Source of the DNA: Mitsuaria sp. PDC51
GTDB taxonomy: Bacteria > Pseudomonadota > Gammaproteobacteria > Burkholderiales > Burkholderiaceae_C
NCBI RefSeq assembly: GCF_900113225.1
Contig: NZ_FOZE01000003.1
Location: forward strand, 248,001-312,000
Direction of reading: 5' to 3'
Length of the DNA stretch: 64,000 nt
A program made the translations under genes and the position numbers. The notes beneath the pieces were generated by a model, which saw only the letters and a list, made by a program, of their open reading frames with translations, searched no databases and was not told the origin of the DNA. Below are positions 54,641-64,000 of the stretch, piece after piece (position 1 is the stretch's first letter; the number at the start of each line of letters is the position of its first letter).

Positions 54641-56251
54641 ATGAGCGCTACTACCCCGTCGGCGCTGCGTGAGCGGGGCATTCCCTCGGCGTGGCGTCGC
54701 CCACTCGCGGTGCTGGTCCTGCTGACCATCGCGCTGCTGCTGCTGTACCGCCAGACCGCGCTGGGCATGGTCACCATCTGGTGGCGCTCCGGCACCTTCA
54801 CCCATGCCTTCCTGGTGCCGCCGATCGCGCTGTGGCTGGCCTGGCGCCGGCGCGAGATGGTCGCGCCGCTGACGCCGCGGCCGGTGCCCGGGCTGGCGCT
54901 GCCGATCGCGCTGCTGGGCGCGATCTGGCTGTTCGCCGACTTCGCCGCGATCAACGCCGCCACCCAGTTCGCGCTGGTGGCCATGCTGGTGCTGCTGGTG
55001 CCGGCGGTGCTGGGCTGGCGCGTCGCGCGCGAGATGGCCTTCCCGCTGGGCTTCCTCTTCTTCTGCGTCCCGGTGGGCGAGTTCCTGCTGCCGCAGCTGA
55101 TGGACTGGACGGCGAAGTTCACCGTCCTCGCGCTGCGGCTCAGCGGCCTGCCGGTCTACCAGGAAGGCCTGCAGTTCATCATCCCGAGCGGCCAGTGGTC
55201 CGTCGTCGAGGCCTGCTCCGGCGTGCGATACCTGATCGCCTCGGCGATGGTGGGCACGCTCTACGCCTACCTCAGCTACCACTCGACGCGGCGTCGCCTG
55301 GGCTTCATCGCCTTCGCGCTGGCGCTGCCGCTGGTGGCGAACTGGGCCCGCGCCTACCTGATCGTCATGATCGGCCACCTGTCGGGCAACACCCTGGCGG
55401 TGGGCGTGGACCACCTGATCTACGGCTGGCTGTTCTTCGGCGTCGTGATGCTGGCGATGTTCCTGATCGGCGCGCGCTGGTCGCAGCCGGAGTTGCCGCT
55501 GGTCCCGCCGGCCCGCGAGGCCGCCGCGCCCGCGACCCTGGCCATGGGCTGGGGCGCGAGCGTCGCCGTGCTGCTGGCCGTCGCGCTGCCCGTGGCCGCC
55601 GGCGCCTGGCTGCGCCAGGGCCACTCGGCCCCGGTCGACACGTTGCCCGCGGTGGCCGCGGCGCCGGGCTGGCAGGCCCAGGTCGTGCCCTCGGACGCGT
55701 GGACGCCCGACTTCGAAGGCGCCAACGCCGCGCGCCACCAGCAGTTCACCGGACCGGCGAACCCGCCGCGCGTGGGCCTGCACCTGCAGTATTTCCGCGA
55801 CCAGGACTACGAACGCAAGCTGGTGAGCTCCAGCAACGCGGTCGTGTCGCCGGAGAACAAGCAGTGGGCCGTGACCGGCCGCGGCACGGTGGACGTCGTT
55901 CCGGCCGGCGCGGACGGCCGCGCCGCCGCCGCGGTCCCGCTGCTGAGCACGCAGGTGCGCGCGTCCTCGCTGGACGCGGTGACCGCGCCGCGGATGCTGA
56001 TGTGGCATGTCTACTGGATCAATGGCCGGCCGATGACCAGCGCCTGGCGCGCGCGGGTCTGGGGCGCGCTGGAGCGGCTGCGCGGGCAAGGCGACGACGC
56101 CGCGCTGGTGCTGGTCTACACCGAGGCCGACGAGCAGGCGCCGCGCCGGCTCGAGGCCTTCCTGCGCCAGCACTGGGCCGCGATCGACGCCGAGCTGCGC
56201 CAGGTGCGCGATGCCGGCCAGCGCGGCGCGGCAACGGGAGCTGCGCGATGA
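54641..56251 (+). CDS. xrtA: Exosortase A fused to an EpsI domain
   Basis: A 536-residue membrane protein. Residues about 1-300 are the eight-segment exosortase: catalytic Cys192 in [11 protein letters not shown], Arg237 in NWARAYL and His246 in IGHLSGN, the expected Cys-Arg-His set. From about residue 310 to the end is a soluble EpsI-like domain ([30 protein letters not shown]). Exosortase A cuts proteins at the PEP-CTERM site and transfers them, as with the protein at 42899. The ATG at 54641 overlaps the stop of the small frame in the spacer. The stop overlaps the next gene start. Confidence 0.95.
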   Translation: MSATTPSALRERGIPSAWRRPLAVLVLLTIALLLLYRQTALGMVTIWWRSGTFTHAFLVPPIALWLAWRRREMVAPLTPRPVPGLALPIALLGAIWLFADFAAINAATQFALVAMLVLLVPAVLGWRVAREMAFPLGFLFFCVPVGEFLLPQLMDWTAKFTVLALRLSGLPVYQEGLQFIIPSGQWSVVEACSGVRYLIASAMVGTLYAYLSYHSTRRRLGFIAFALALPLVANWARAYLIVMIGHLSGNTLAVGVDHLIYGWLFFGVVMLAMFLIGARWSQPELPLVPPAREAAAPATLAMGWGASVAVLLAVALPVAAGAWLRQGHSAPVDTLPAVAAAPGWQAQVVPSDAWTPDFEGANAARHQQFTGPANPPRVGLHLQYFRDQDYERKLVSSSNAVVSPENKQWAVTGRGTVDVVPAGADGRAAAAVPLLSTQVRASSLDAVTAPRMLMWHVYWINGRPMTSAWRARVWGALERLRGQGDDAALVLVYTEADEQAPRRLEAFLRQHWAAIDAELRQVRDAGQRGAATGAAR

Positions 56252-57444
56252 GCGCCGGCATGAGCGTCGAGCGCGCGATGGCCGTGGCCGACGAGCGGCC
56301 GCTGGTGCTGCACGTGATGTACCGCTTCGACACCGGCGGTCTCGAGAACGGCGTGGTGAACCTGATCAACCACATGCCGGCGAAGGACTACCGGCACGCG
56401 ATCGTCGCGCTGACCGAGGTGACCGACTTCCGCAAGCGCCTGCAGCGCGACGACGTCGAGTGCTTCGCGCTGAACAAGCCGCCGGGGCAGGGCTTCTGGC
56501 TCTATCCGAAGCTGTACCGGCTGTTCCGGACGCTCCGGCCCGCGATCGTGCACAGCCGCAACCTGGCCGCGCTGGAGGTGCAGCTGCCGGCCTGGGCCGC
56601 GCGCGTGCCGGTGCGCATCCACGGCGAGCATGGCCGCGACGTCGGCGACCTGGACGGCCGCAACCGCGCCTACCAGCGCGTGCGCCGCTTCTACAAGCCC
56701 TTCGTCTCGCACTACATCGCGCTGTCGCGCGACCTGGGCGAGTACCTCACCGGCCCGGTCGGCGTGCCGCCGGCGCGCGTGAGCCAGTTCGTCAATGGCG
56801 TCGACACGCAGCGCTTCCAGCGTCAGCGCGCCGAGCCCATTCCCGGCTGCCCCTTCGATCCGGCCGTGCACTGGCTGATCGGCACGGTGGGCCGCATGGC
56901 GCCGGTCAAGGATCAGGTGATGCTGACGCGGGCGTTCATCGCGATGATCGGCGCGGCCCCGGAGCTGCGCGAGCGCGCGCGTCTGGTGCTGGTCGGCGAC
57001 GGTCCGCTGCGGGCGCAGTGCCAGGCGCTGCTCGACGAGGCGGGCCTGAGCGCGCTGGCCTGGCTGCCGGGCGAGCGCACCGACGTGCCGGCCGTGATGC
57101 GCGGCCTGCATGTGTTCGCGCTGCCGTCGCTGGCCGAGGGCATCTCCAACACCATCCTGGAGGCGATGGCCAGCGGGCTGCCGGTGGTGGCGACCGAGGT
57201 CGGTGGCAATGCGGACCTGGTCACGCGCGACGAGAGCGGCCTGCTGGTCCCCGCCGCCGCGCCCGAGGCGATGGCCGCGGCGCTGCTGGCGCTGGCGCGC
57301 GATCCGGCGCGGGCGGCGGCGATGGGCGAGGCCGGCCGCGCGCGCGTCGAGCGCGACTTCAGCATGCGCGCCATGGTGGCCCGCTACCAGGGGCTGTATG
57401 ACTCGCTGCGCGGCCACCGTGCCGGCGCCGACAAGAACAACTGA
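56248..57444 (+). CDS. XrtA-system glycosyltransferase (TIGR03088 type)
   Basis: A 398-residue GT4-family enzyme. It contains [21 protein letters not shown] near the start, the group signature [15 protein letters not shown] and the donor-binding [25 protein letters not shown]. The ATG overlaps the xrtA stop by four bases. It adds a further sugar of the repeat unit; donor and acceptor cannot be read from the sequence. Confidence 0.92.
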   Translation: MSAGMSVERAMAVADERPLVLHVMYRFDTGGLENGVVNLINHMPAKDYRHAIVALTEVTDFRKRLQRDDVECFALNKPPGQGFWLYPKLYRLFRTLRPAIVHSRNLAALEVQLPAWAARVPVRIHGEHGRDVGDLDGRNRAYQRVRRFYKPFVSHYIALSRDLGEYLTGPVGVPPARVSQFVNGVDTQRFQRQRAEPIPGCPFDPAVHWLIGTVGRMAPVKDQVMLTRAFIAMIGAAPELRERARLVLVGDGPLRAQCQALLDEAGLSALAWLPGERTDVPAVMRGLHVFALPSLAEGISNTILEAMASGLPVVATEVGGNADLVTRDESGLLVPAAAPEAMAAALLALARDPARAAAMGEAGRARVERDFSMRAMVARYQGLYDSLRGHRAGADKNN

Positions 57445-57465
57445 GGGATAGGCAGGGGAACGAGC

Positions 57466-59385
57466 ATGTGCGGAATCAGCGGACTCTTCGACACCCGGGG
57501 GCGGCGCGACTTCGATGGCGCGCTGATGCATCGCATCAACGACTCGCTGCACCACCGCGGCCCGGACGAGGGCTCCATCCACCTGCAGCCGGGCCTGGCC
57601 TTCGGCCACCGCCGGCTGTCGATCATCGACATCGCCACCGGCCAGCAGCCGCTGTTCAACGCGGACCATTCGGTGGGCATCGTCTTCAACGGCGAGATCT
57701 ACAACTACCAACAGCTCACCGAGGAGCTGACCGCGCTGGGCTATGTGTTCCAGACCAAGAGCGACACCGAGGCCATCGTCCACGCCTGGTCGGCCTGGGG
57801 CGAGGACTGCGTGCACAAGCTGCGCGGCATGTTCGCCTTCGTGCTGTGGGACCAGGCGCGCGACCAGCTCTTCATGGCGCGCGACCGGCTCGGCGTGAAG
57901 CCGATGTTCTACGCGCTGCTGGACGACGGCACGCTGGTCTTCGGCTCCGAGTTGAAAGCGCTGCTCGCGCACCCGGCGATGAAGCGCGACATCGTGCCGC
58001 AGGCGGTCGAGGAGTACTTCGCGCTGGGCTACGTCGCCGAGCCGCGCACCATCTTCCGCCAGGCCCTGAAGCTGCCGCCGGCGCACACGCTGGTCATCAA
58101 GCGCGGCGACCAGCGCCTGGGCCAGCCGCGCCGCTACTGGGACGTCAGCTTCACCACGGACAACAAGATCGACGAGGTCCAGGCGCAGGAGGAACTGACG
58201 CGCCGCCTGCGCGAGGCGGTCAAGCTGCGGTTGATCTCGGAGGTGCCGCTGGGCGCCTTCCTGTCGGGCGGCGTGGACTCCAGCGCGGTGGTCGCGATGA
58301 TGGCCGGCGAGACCAACGGCCCGGTCAAGACCTGCTCGATGTCCTTCGACGATCCGCAGTACAACGAGTCCGAGTTCGCGCAGATGGTCGCGGACCGCTA
58401 CCAGACCGACCACCACGTGGAGATGGTCCAGAGCGACGACTTCGACCTGATCGACACGCTGGCGCGGCTCTACGACGAGCCCTATGCCGACAGCTCCGCG
58501 ATCCCGACCTACCGCGTCTGCCAGCTCGCGCGCAAGCATGTGACGGTGGCGCTGTCGGGCGATGGCGGCGACGAGAGCTTCGGCGGCTACCGCCGCTACA
58601 AGCTGCACATGATGGAGGAGCGCATGCGCGCCAGCCTGCCGCTGGGGCTGCGCAAGCCGCTGTTCGGCACGCTGGGCCGGCTCTATCCGAAGGCGGACTG
58701 GGCGCCGCGCGTGTTCCGCGCGAAGACCACCTTCCAGGCGCTGGCGCGCAACTCGGTGGAGGCTTACTTCCACACGATGTCCGTGATCCGCGACAACGAG
58801 CGCATGCCGCTGTACAGCGCGCGCTTCAAGTCGGAGCTGGGCGGCTACAACGCGCGCGAGCTGTTCCTGCAGCATGCCGAGCGCGCCGGTACCGACGACC
58901 CGCTGGCGCTGATCCAGTACATCGACCTGCAGACCTACCTGGTCGGCGACATCAACACCAAGGTGGACCGCGCGTCGATGGCGCACTCGCTGGAGGTGCG
59001 CGAGCCGCTGATGGACCACCCGCTGGTCGAGTGGCTGGCCACGCTGCCGTCCCACCTGAAGCTGCGCGGCGGCGAGGGCAAGTACCTGTTCAAGAAGACG
59101 CTCGAGCCGCATCTCCCGAACGACGTGCTCTACCGGCCCAAGATGGGCTTCGCCGTGCCGCTGGCGCGCTGGTTCCGCGGGCCGCTGCGCCAGCGCGTGC
59201 GTGGCGCGCTGCTGGGCGGGCCGCTGGCGGACTCCGGCATGTTCGACCTCAAGGCCGTGGGCGCGATGGTCGAGCAGCACGAGAACGGCTCGCGCGATCA
59301 CAGCACGCCGCTGTGGACGCTGCTGATGTACGACGCGTTCCTGCGCAACGTCATGGGCGCGTCCTCGATGCGCGAGGCCGCTTGA
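57466..59385 (+). CDS. XrtA-system asparagine-synthase-like amidotransferase
   Basis: A 639-residue two-domain protein (TIGR03108 type). The N-terminal Cys2 of MCGISGLFD is the glutaminase nucleophile. The second domain has the PP-loop SGGVDSSAVVAMM (about residues 265-277) and GDGGDESFGGY. It would use glutamine to amidate a carboxylate, probably a uronic acid in the polymer or an intermediate. It follows the glycosyltransferase by 21 bases. Confidence 0.94.
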   Translation: MCGISGLFDTRGRRDFDGALMHRINDSLHHRGPDEGSIHLQPGLAFGHRRLSIIDIATGQQPLFNADHSVGIVFNGEIYNYQQLTEELTALGYVFQTKSDTEAIVHAWSAWGEDCVHKLRGMFAFVLWDQARDQLFMARDRLGVKPMFYALLDDGTLVFGSELKALLAHPAMKRDIVPQAVEEYFALGYVAEPRTIFRQALKLPPAHTLVIKRGDQRLGQPRRYWDVSFTTDNKIDEVQAQEELTRRLREAVKLRLISEVPLGAFLSGGVDSSAVVAMMAGETNGPVKTCSMSFDDPQYNESEFAQMVADRYQTDHHVEMVQSDDFDLIDTLARLYDEPYADSSAIPTYRVCQLARKHVTVALSGDGGDESFGGYRRYKLHMMEERMRASLPLGLRKPLFGTLGRLYPKADWAPRVFRAKTTFQALARNSVEAYFHTMSVIRDNERMPLYSARFKSELGGYNARELFLQHAERAGTDDPLALIQYIDLQTYLVGDINTKVDRASMAHSLEVREPLMDHPLVEWLATLPSHLKLRGGEGKYLFKKTLEPHLPNDVLYRPKMGFAVPLARWFRGPLRQRVRGALLGGPLADSGMFDLKAVGAMVEQHENGSRDHSTPLWTLLMYDAFLRNVMGASSMREAA

Positions 59386-59407
59386 TCGGCCCGGCGAAGC
59401 AGACGGC

Positions 59408-60616
59408 ATGAAGATCCTGTATCACCATCGCACCGCGTCCAAGGATGGCCAGGCGGTCCACATCGAGGAAATGATCGGCTCGCTGCGCGCGCTCGGCCAC
59501 GAGGTGCGCGTCGTCGCGCCGGGCGGCGAGTCCGCGCCGGAAGAGAAATCGAAGATGGGCGACGACGCCGGCTGGGTGCATCGCCTGCGCGCCAAGCTGC
59601 CCAAGTTCGTCTACGAGCTGCTGGAGCTGGCCTACTCGCTGGTGGCTTATCGCCGTCTGGCCGCCGCGGCGCGCGAGTTCCAGCCCGACCTGATCTACGA
59701 ACGCTACAACCTCTACCTGCTCAGCGGGCTGATGCTGAAGAAGCGGCTCGGCCTGCCGCTGCTGCTGGAGGTGAACGCGCCGCTGGTGGACGAGCGCGCC
59801 AAGTTCGGCGGGCTGGCGCTGCCGCGCGTCGCGCGCTGGGCCGAGGACACGGTCTGGCGCGGTGCCGACGCGGTGCTGCCGGTGACGCGGGTGCTGGGAT
59901 CGATGATCGCCGCGCGCGGCGTGCCGGTCGAACGCATGGTCGTGATCCCCAACGGCATCAACGAGGCCCACTTCGACGCCGCGCCTTCGCCCGCCGAGGC
60001 CAAGCGCGCGCTGGGCTGGGACGACGCGCTGGTGCTGGGCTTCACCGGCTTCGTGCGGGACTGGCACGGCATGGACAAGGTGATCCGCTGGATGGCCACC
60101 GGCGCGGCGCCCGCCAACGCGCGGCTGCTGATCGTCGGCGACGGCCCGGAGCGCGCCAACCTGGAGCGGCTGGCCGCCGAGCTCGCGCTGGGCGAGCGCG
60201 TGCGTTTCACCGGCGTGGTCTCGCGCGACGAGGTGCCGGCGCACGTGGCCGCCTTCGACATCGCGCTGCAGCCGGCGGTGGTGGCCTATGCCTCGCCGCT
60301 CAAGCTCTTCGAGTACCTGGCGCTGGGCAAGGCCATCGTCGCGCCGAGCACGCCCAACATCGAGGAAGTGCTGGACGACGGCGTGAACGCGCTGCTCTTC
60401 GATCCCGCCGAGGCCGGTGCGCTGGAAGCGCGCCTGGCGCGTCTGGCGTCGGAAGCCGCGCTGCGCGAGCAGTTGGGGCAGGGCGCCCGCGCCACCATCG
60501 GCCGCCTGCACCTGACCTGGCACGGCAATGCCGAGCGCGTGGTCGCGCTGGGCCAGTCGCTGCGGGCCGGCCGCGGCGTGGCCGGCGCGGCCCGGCCCAC
60601 GGATGCGAGGGTCTGA
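59408..60616 (+). CDS. XrtA-system glycosyltransferase (TIGR04063 type)
   Basis: A 402-residue GT4 enzyme. The first stretch, MKILYHHRTASKDGQAVHIEE, is the mark of the exosortase-A-associated group. The donor site has IVGDGPERANLERLA, and PLKLFEYLALGKAIVAPSTPN carries the Glu motif. It is 22 bases after the amidotransferase gene. Confidence 0.91.
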   Translation: MKILYHHRTASKDGQAVHIEEMIGSLRALGHEVRVVAPGGESAPEEKSKMGDDAGWVHRLRAKLPKFVYELLELAYSLVAYRRLAAAAREFQPDLIYERYNLYLLSGLMLKKRLGLPLLLEVNAPLVDERAKFGGLALPRVARWAEDTVWRGADAVLPVTRVLGSMIAARGVPVERMVVIPNGINEAHFDAAPSPAEAKRALGWDDALVLGFTGFVRDWHGMDKVIRWMATGAAPANARLLIVGDGPERANLERLAAELALGERVRFTGVVSRDEVPAHVAAFDIALQPAVVAYASPLKLFEYLALGKAIVAPSTPNIEEVLDDGVNALLFDPAEAGALEARLARLASEAALREQLGQGARATIGRLHLTWHGNAERVVALGQSLRAGRGVAGAARPTDARV

Positions 60617-60618
60617 GC

Positions 60619-61824
60619 GTGCTCAAGCTGTTGACCTTCTCGACGCTGTATCCGAGCGCGGTGATGCCCAGCCACGGCATCTTCGTGGAGACGCGCCTGC
60701 GCCACCTGGTGGCCTCGGGCCAGGCCGAGTCGCGCGTGATCGCGCCGGTGCCCTGGTTCCCGCTCAAGGGCGAGCGCTTCGGCGAGTACGGCAAGTTCGC
60801 CGCCACGCCGGCGCGCGAGTCGCGCCACGGCCTGGAGGTCGAGCATCCGCGTTTCATCCGCCTGCCCAAGGTCGGCATGAGCAGCGCGCCCTACACGCTG
60901 GCCTGGACCTTCCTGCGCGCAGCCAGGCGCCTGCAGGCGCGGGGCCATGACTTCGACCTGATCGACGCGCACTACTTCTATCCCGACGGCGTGGCCGCGG
61001 CCTTCGTCGCCAAGGCGCTGAACAAGCCGCTGGTGATCACCGCCCGCGGCACCGACATCAACCTCATCCCCGAGTACCCGTTCCCGCGCAAGCTGATCCT
61101 GCGCGCGGCCCAGCAGGCCGACGCGATGATCACCGTCTGCGAGGCGCTCAAGGACGAGCTGGTCGCGCTGGGCGCCGATGCGGCGAAGGTGACCGCGCTG
61201 CGCAACGGCGTGGATCTGGCGCTCTTCCATCCCGGTGGACGCGAGAACGCGCGCGCCGCGTTGCAGCTCGCGCCGGGTCGCTTCACGCTGGCCTCGGTGG
61301 GCCACCTCATCGAGCGCAAGGGCCATGAGCTGGTGATCGGCGCGCTGGCCGAGCTGCCCGACGTCGACCTGCTGATCGCCGGCGCCGGCCCCGAGGAGGG
61401 CGCGCTGCGCCGCCTCGCGGTGCAGCTGGGCGTGAACTCGCGCGTGCGCTTCCTGGGTGCGCTGCCGCAGGCGCGCCTGCGCGAGGTCTATGCCGGCGTG
61501 GACGCGCTGGTGCTGGCCTCCAGCCGCGAAGGCTGGGCCAACGTGCTGCTGGAGGCGATGGCCTGCGGCACGCCGGTGGCGGCGTCGAAGGTCTGGGGCA
61601 CGCCCGAAGTCGTGGCCGCGCCCGAGGCCGGCGAACTGATGCCCGAACGCAGCGCCGCCGGCGTGGCCGAGGCGGTGCGCCGGCTGCGCGCCGCGCCGCG
61701 CGACCGGTCCGCGACCCGCCGTTATGCCGAGCGCTTCAGCTGGGAGGCGACGACGCAGGGGCAGCTTGATCTCTTCCACCGCATCCTGGCCGCGCGGCGG
61801 TCGCCGGAGCTGCGCCATGCGTGA
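60619..61824 (+). CDS. Glycosyltransferase, GT4 family
   Basis: A 401-residue enzyme starting with a GTG (MLKLLTFSTLYPSAVMPSHG). It has FYPDGVAAAFVAKAL in the acceptor half and the donor motifs GHLIERKGHELVIGAL and EGWANVLLEAMACGTPVAASKVWGTPE. The start lies two bases after the preceding stop, so translation is coupled. It is the fourth glycosyltransferase of the locus in this window. Confidence 0.92.
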   Translation: MLKLLTFSTLYPSAVMPSHGIFVETRLRHLVASGQAESRVIAPVPWFPLKGERFGEYGKFAATPARESRHGLEVEHPRFIRLPKVGMSSAPYTLAWTFLRAARRLQARGHDFDLIDAHYFYPDGVAAAFVAKALNKPLVITARGTDINLIPEYPFPRKLILRAAQQADAMITVCEALKDELVALGADAAKVTALRNGVDLALFHPGGRENARAALQLAPGRFTLASVGHLIERKGHELVIGALAELPDVDLLIAGAGPEEGALRRLAVQLGVNSRVRFLGALPQARLREVYAGVDALVLASSREGWANVLLEAMACGTPVAASKVWGTPEVVAAPEAGELMPERSAAGVAEAVRRLRAAPRDRSATRRYAERFSWEATTQGQLDLFHRILAARRSPELRHA

Positions 61825-63133
61825 CCTGCTGATGCTGGGCCTGTTCACGGCCCTGATCTACAAGACCTTGAAGGACCCGCTCTGGGGCGTGCTGGGCTGG
61901 GTGTGGATGGGCGTGATGAACCCGCACCGGCTGGCCTACGGCTTCGCGCACGACGCGCCGTGGTCGATGCTGATCGCGCTGACGCTGTTCCTGAGCCTGC
62001 TGATCCACCGCGACAAGCTGGTGAAGTTCCCGGTCAACGCGGTCACGATCCTGCTGGGGATCTGGATCGTGTGGATCGGCGTGTCGCCCCTGCTGTTCTC
62101 GTTCTATCCCGACAAGGAGATGCACTTCTGGTCGCGCGCCTTCAAGGTGCTGCTGATGGTGCTGGTGTCGCTGCTGGTGGTGCAGCGGCGCCGCGACCTG
62201 GACTGGCTGGTGCTGGTGCTGGTGGTCTCGATCGGCTACTACGGCATCAAGGGCGGCGTGTTCACCGTGCTGTCGGGCGGCTCGGCGCGGGTGTGGGGGC
62301 CGGAGGGCTCCTTCATCGAGGACAACAACTCGCTGGCGCTGGCGACCATCATGACGGTGCCGCTGATCCGCTACCTGCAGTTGCAGTCGACCCAGCGCTG
62401 GCAGCGCCACCTGGCGACGGTGGCGATGCTGCTGTGCATGGCCTCGGCGGTGGGCTCGCAATCGCGCGGGGCCTTCCTGGCGATCGTGATGATGTCCTTC
62501 TTCATGTGGCTCAAGAGCCGCAACAAGCTGCCGCTGGCACTGGTGGTGCTGGTGGCGCTGCCGCTGATCTTCGTCTTCATGCCGGACAGCTGGACCGACC
62601 GGATGGAGACCATCAGGACCTACGACCAGGACGCATCGGCGATGGGCCGCATCAACGCCTGGCAGATGGCCTGGCGGCTGGCGACCGACCTGTTCCCGTT
62701 CGGCGGCGGCTTCACCGTGGCGGGGGCGGCGGTGTTCGCGAAGTACGCGCCCGATCCGTCGATCCCGCTGACGGCCCACAGCATCTACTTCCAGGCGATG
62801 GGCGAGCACGGCTTCATGGGGCTGGCGCTGTTCGTGGGCATCTTCGCGACGACCTGGCGACTGGCCGGCGCGACGATCCGCGCCAGCAAGGCCGAGCCGG
62901 ACCTGCAGTGGGCGCGCGACCTCGCGGCGATGTGCCAGGTGGGCTTGATCGGCTACGCCACCGGCGGGGCTTTCCTGAGCCTGGTGTATTTCGACCTGCC
63001 GTATTACCTCGTGCTGATCGTCGTGGTGGTGAACCGGATCGTCGCGGCCGAGATGGCGCAGCGCAAGCAGGCCGCGATCGCCGCGGGCCAGCTGCCGCGC
63101 GACGTCCATTCGCCGTACTGGGGGAGCGTCTGA
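61817..63133 (+). CDS. O-antigen-ligase-like protein of the XrtA system
   Basis: A 438-residue membrane protein with about ten hydrophobic segments. It matches the exosortase-A-associated putative O-glycosylation ligase (TIGR03097): MNPHRLAYGFAHDAPWS near the start, EGSFIEDNNSLALATIM, and SQSRGAFLAI before a large loop with the HSIYFQAMGEHGF stretch, where WaaL/PglL-type ligases keep their key His. It may move the polymer or a glycan to protein or lipid. Its start overlaps the previous stop by eight bases. Confidence 0.92.
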   Translation: MRDLLMLGLFTALIYKTLKDPLWGVLGWVWMGVMNPHRLAYGFAHDAPWSMLIALTLFLSLLIHRDKLVKFPVNAVTILLGIWIVWIGVSPLLFSFYPDKEMHFWSRAFKVLLMVLVSLLVVQRRRDLDWLVLVLVVSIGYYGIKGGVFTVLSGGSARVWGPEGSFIEDNNSLALATIMTVPLIRYLQLQSTQRWQRHLATVAMLLCMASAVGSQSRGAFLAIVMMSFFMWLKSRNKLPLALVVLVALPLIFVFMPDSWTDRMETIRTYDQDASAMGRINAWQMAWRLATDLFPFGGGFTVAGAAVFAKYAPDPSIPLTAHSIYFQAMGEHGFMGLALFVGIFATTWRLAGATIRASKAEPDLQWARDLAAMCQVGLIGYATGGAFLSLVYFDLPYYLVLIVVVVNRIVAAEMAQRKQAAIAAGQLPRDVHSPYWGSV

Positions 63134-64000
63134 TGCTGGCGGGGCTGAGCCTGCTGGGCTGGCCGCGCGGCGAGTCCGCGCTGAGCATCCTGATCTACCA
63201 CCGCGTGCTGCCGTCGCCCGACGCGCTGCGCCCGGGCGAGATCGACGCGGCGCGCTTCGAGGCGCAGGTGGCCTTCCTGGCGCGGCATTTCACGCTGATG
63301 ACGGTCAGCGACGCCGCGGCCGCGCTGCGCGAGCGTCGCCTGCCGCGGCGCGCGGCCTGCATCACCTTCGACGACGGCTACGCCGACAACTGGACCGTGG
63401 CGCATCCGATCCTGGCGCGCCATGGCGCGCGCGCGACCGTGTTCGTCGCCACCGGCTACCTCAACGGCGGCCGCATGTTCAGCGACACGGTGATCGAATT
63501 CGTGCGGCGCGTGCCGGGGCCGGTGCTGGACCTGTCGGCGGTGGGCATGGGCGTGCATCCGGTGGCGACGGTGGAGGAGCGGCTGAAGGCGGTGTCGGCG
63601 CTGCAGGTGCAGCTGAAGTACCTGGCGCCGGACGAGCGCGAGGCGCAGCTGCGGCGGATGCTGGCGGCGCTGCCGGTGGGCCCGATGCCGGACGACCTGA
63701 TGCTCACCGACGCGCAGCTGCGGCAACTGGCCGACGCGGGCCATGAGATCGGCGGCCACACGGTGGACCACACGGTGCTGACGACGCTGACGCCGGACGG
63801 CGCGCGCGAGCAGGTGCGCGCCGGGCGCGACCACCTGGCCGCGCTGCTGGGCCGGCCGGTGCGCAGCTTCGCGTATCCGAACGGCCGGCCGGTGCGCGAC
63901 TACGACGCCGGCCATGCGGCCATGCTGCGCGAGCTGGGTTTCGAGGCCGCGGTGAGCACCGCGGCCGGCGTGGCGCTGCCGGGCGCGGACTGCTTCCAGC
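63133..64000 (+). CDS. Polysaccharide deacetylase (cut by window end)
   Basis: A NodB-fold protein of which 289 residues are visible; the frame is open at the right edge. Motifs are ILIYHRVLP near the start, the metal-site ITFDDGYADN and the His pair in EIGGHTVDH, followed by FAYPNGRPVRDYD. The ATG shares one base with the stop of the ligase gene (TGATG). There is no signal peptide. It is unlike the deacetylase at 51319 and is probably a second modifying enzyme. Confidence 0.92.
   Translation, partial: MLAGLSLLGWPRGESALSILIYHRVLPSPDALRPGEIDAARFEAQVAFLARHFTLMTVSDAAAALRERRLPRRAACITFDDGYADNWTVAHPILARHGARATVFVATGYLNGGRMFSDTVIEFVRRVPGPVLDLSAVGMGVHPVATVEERLKAVSALQVQLKYLAPDEREAQLRRMLAALPVGPMPDDLMLTDAQLRQLADAGHEIGGHTVDHTVLTTLTPDGAREQVRAGRDHLAALLGRPVRSFAYPNGRPVRDYDAGHAAMLRELGFEAAVSTAAGVALPGADCFQ

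Noticed and set aside
54559-54644. 28-codon frame between the TIGR03087 glycosyltransferase and xrtA
   Set aside because: No ribosome binding site of its own and it runs through a repeat-like hairpin; kept only as part of the spacer.
56116-59409. 1097-residue minus-strand open frame in the exopolysaccharide locus
   Set aside because: It lies opposite a glycosyltransferase and an amidotransferase with intact motifs; His/Gln/Arg-rich shadow.

Overview
The window comes from a high-GC Gram-negative chromosome, most probably a betaproteobacterium of the order Burkholderiales (Roseateles/Rubrivivax/Leptothrix-like). I infer this from the GC-rich third codon positions, the gene families (LysR and GntR regulators, FadE-type dehydrogenase, AcnA) and a complete-looking exosortase A (XrtA) exopolysaccharide cluster of the kind these bacteria carry. 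I saw no rRNA, tRNA, insertion sequence, prophage or CRISPR array.

Layout. 1-6.4 kb: tail of a CsgG-like gene, a YciI-like gene, aconitase (acnA), a cyclopropane-fatty-acid-synthase-like methyltransferase and a lone PAS protein. 6.4-12.1 kb: a GntR/FCD regulator, an Asp/Glu-racemase-family enzyme and a divergent PotABCD-type ABC importer; repeated palindromes suggest common control. 12.1-17.9 kb: a minus-strand galactarate operon, kdgD, ketoglutarate semialdehyde dehydrogenase, an MFS transporter and garD, which takes galactarate to 2-oxoglutarate; a perfect LacI-type palindrome lies at its promoter. 18.1-19.8 kb: a two-gene cassette of unknown function. 19.9-22.2 kb: an HGSNAT-like membrane protein, rlmB and upp. 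22.2-35.2 kb: mixed accessory and metabolic genes, including a metallo-beta-lactamase-fold protein without its usual histidines, two LysR genes, an azoreductase, an acyl-CoA dehydrogenase, a split chromate transporter coupled to a 2-hydroxyacid dehydrogenase, and several hypothetical proteins.

35.6-42.8 kb: an O-GlcNAc-transferase-like (GT41) gene followed by a whole type I secretion system (LapB-like ABC transporter, HlyD-type adaptor, TolC-type outer-membrane protein). The secreted substrate is not in the window. 42.9-45.1 kb: a PEP-CTERM protein gene with a near-consensus sigma-54 promoter, then a stand-alone ThiF/E1-like adenylyltransferase. 45.3-64 kb: the XrtA locus, all on the plus strand and tightly packed: Wza-like exporter, chain-length protein, tyrosine kinase with a (Gly-Tyr)8 tail, outer-membrane protein, AAA ATPase, deacetylase, FemAB-like protein, glycosyltransferases, exosortase A fused to an EpsI domain, asparagine-synthase-like amidotransferase, O-antigen-ligase-like protein and a second deacetylase cut by the window end.

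How the parts work together. The XrtA proteins should make and export an exopolysaccharide and sort PEP-CTERM proteins, which are cleaved at the envelope and probably glycosylated. The GT41/type I pair next to it looks like a second, separate route for a glycosylated surface or secreted protein. Both point to biofilm or floc formation. The less explained items are the 18.1-19.8 kb cassette, the ThiF-like gene, the orphan terminator near 23.33 kb and the hairpin before the GT41 gene.
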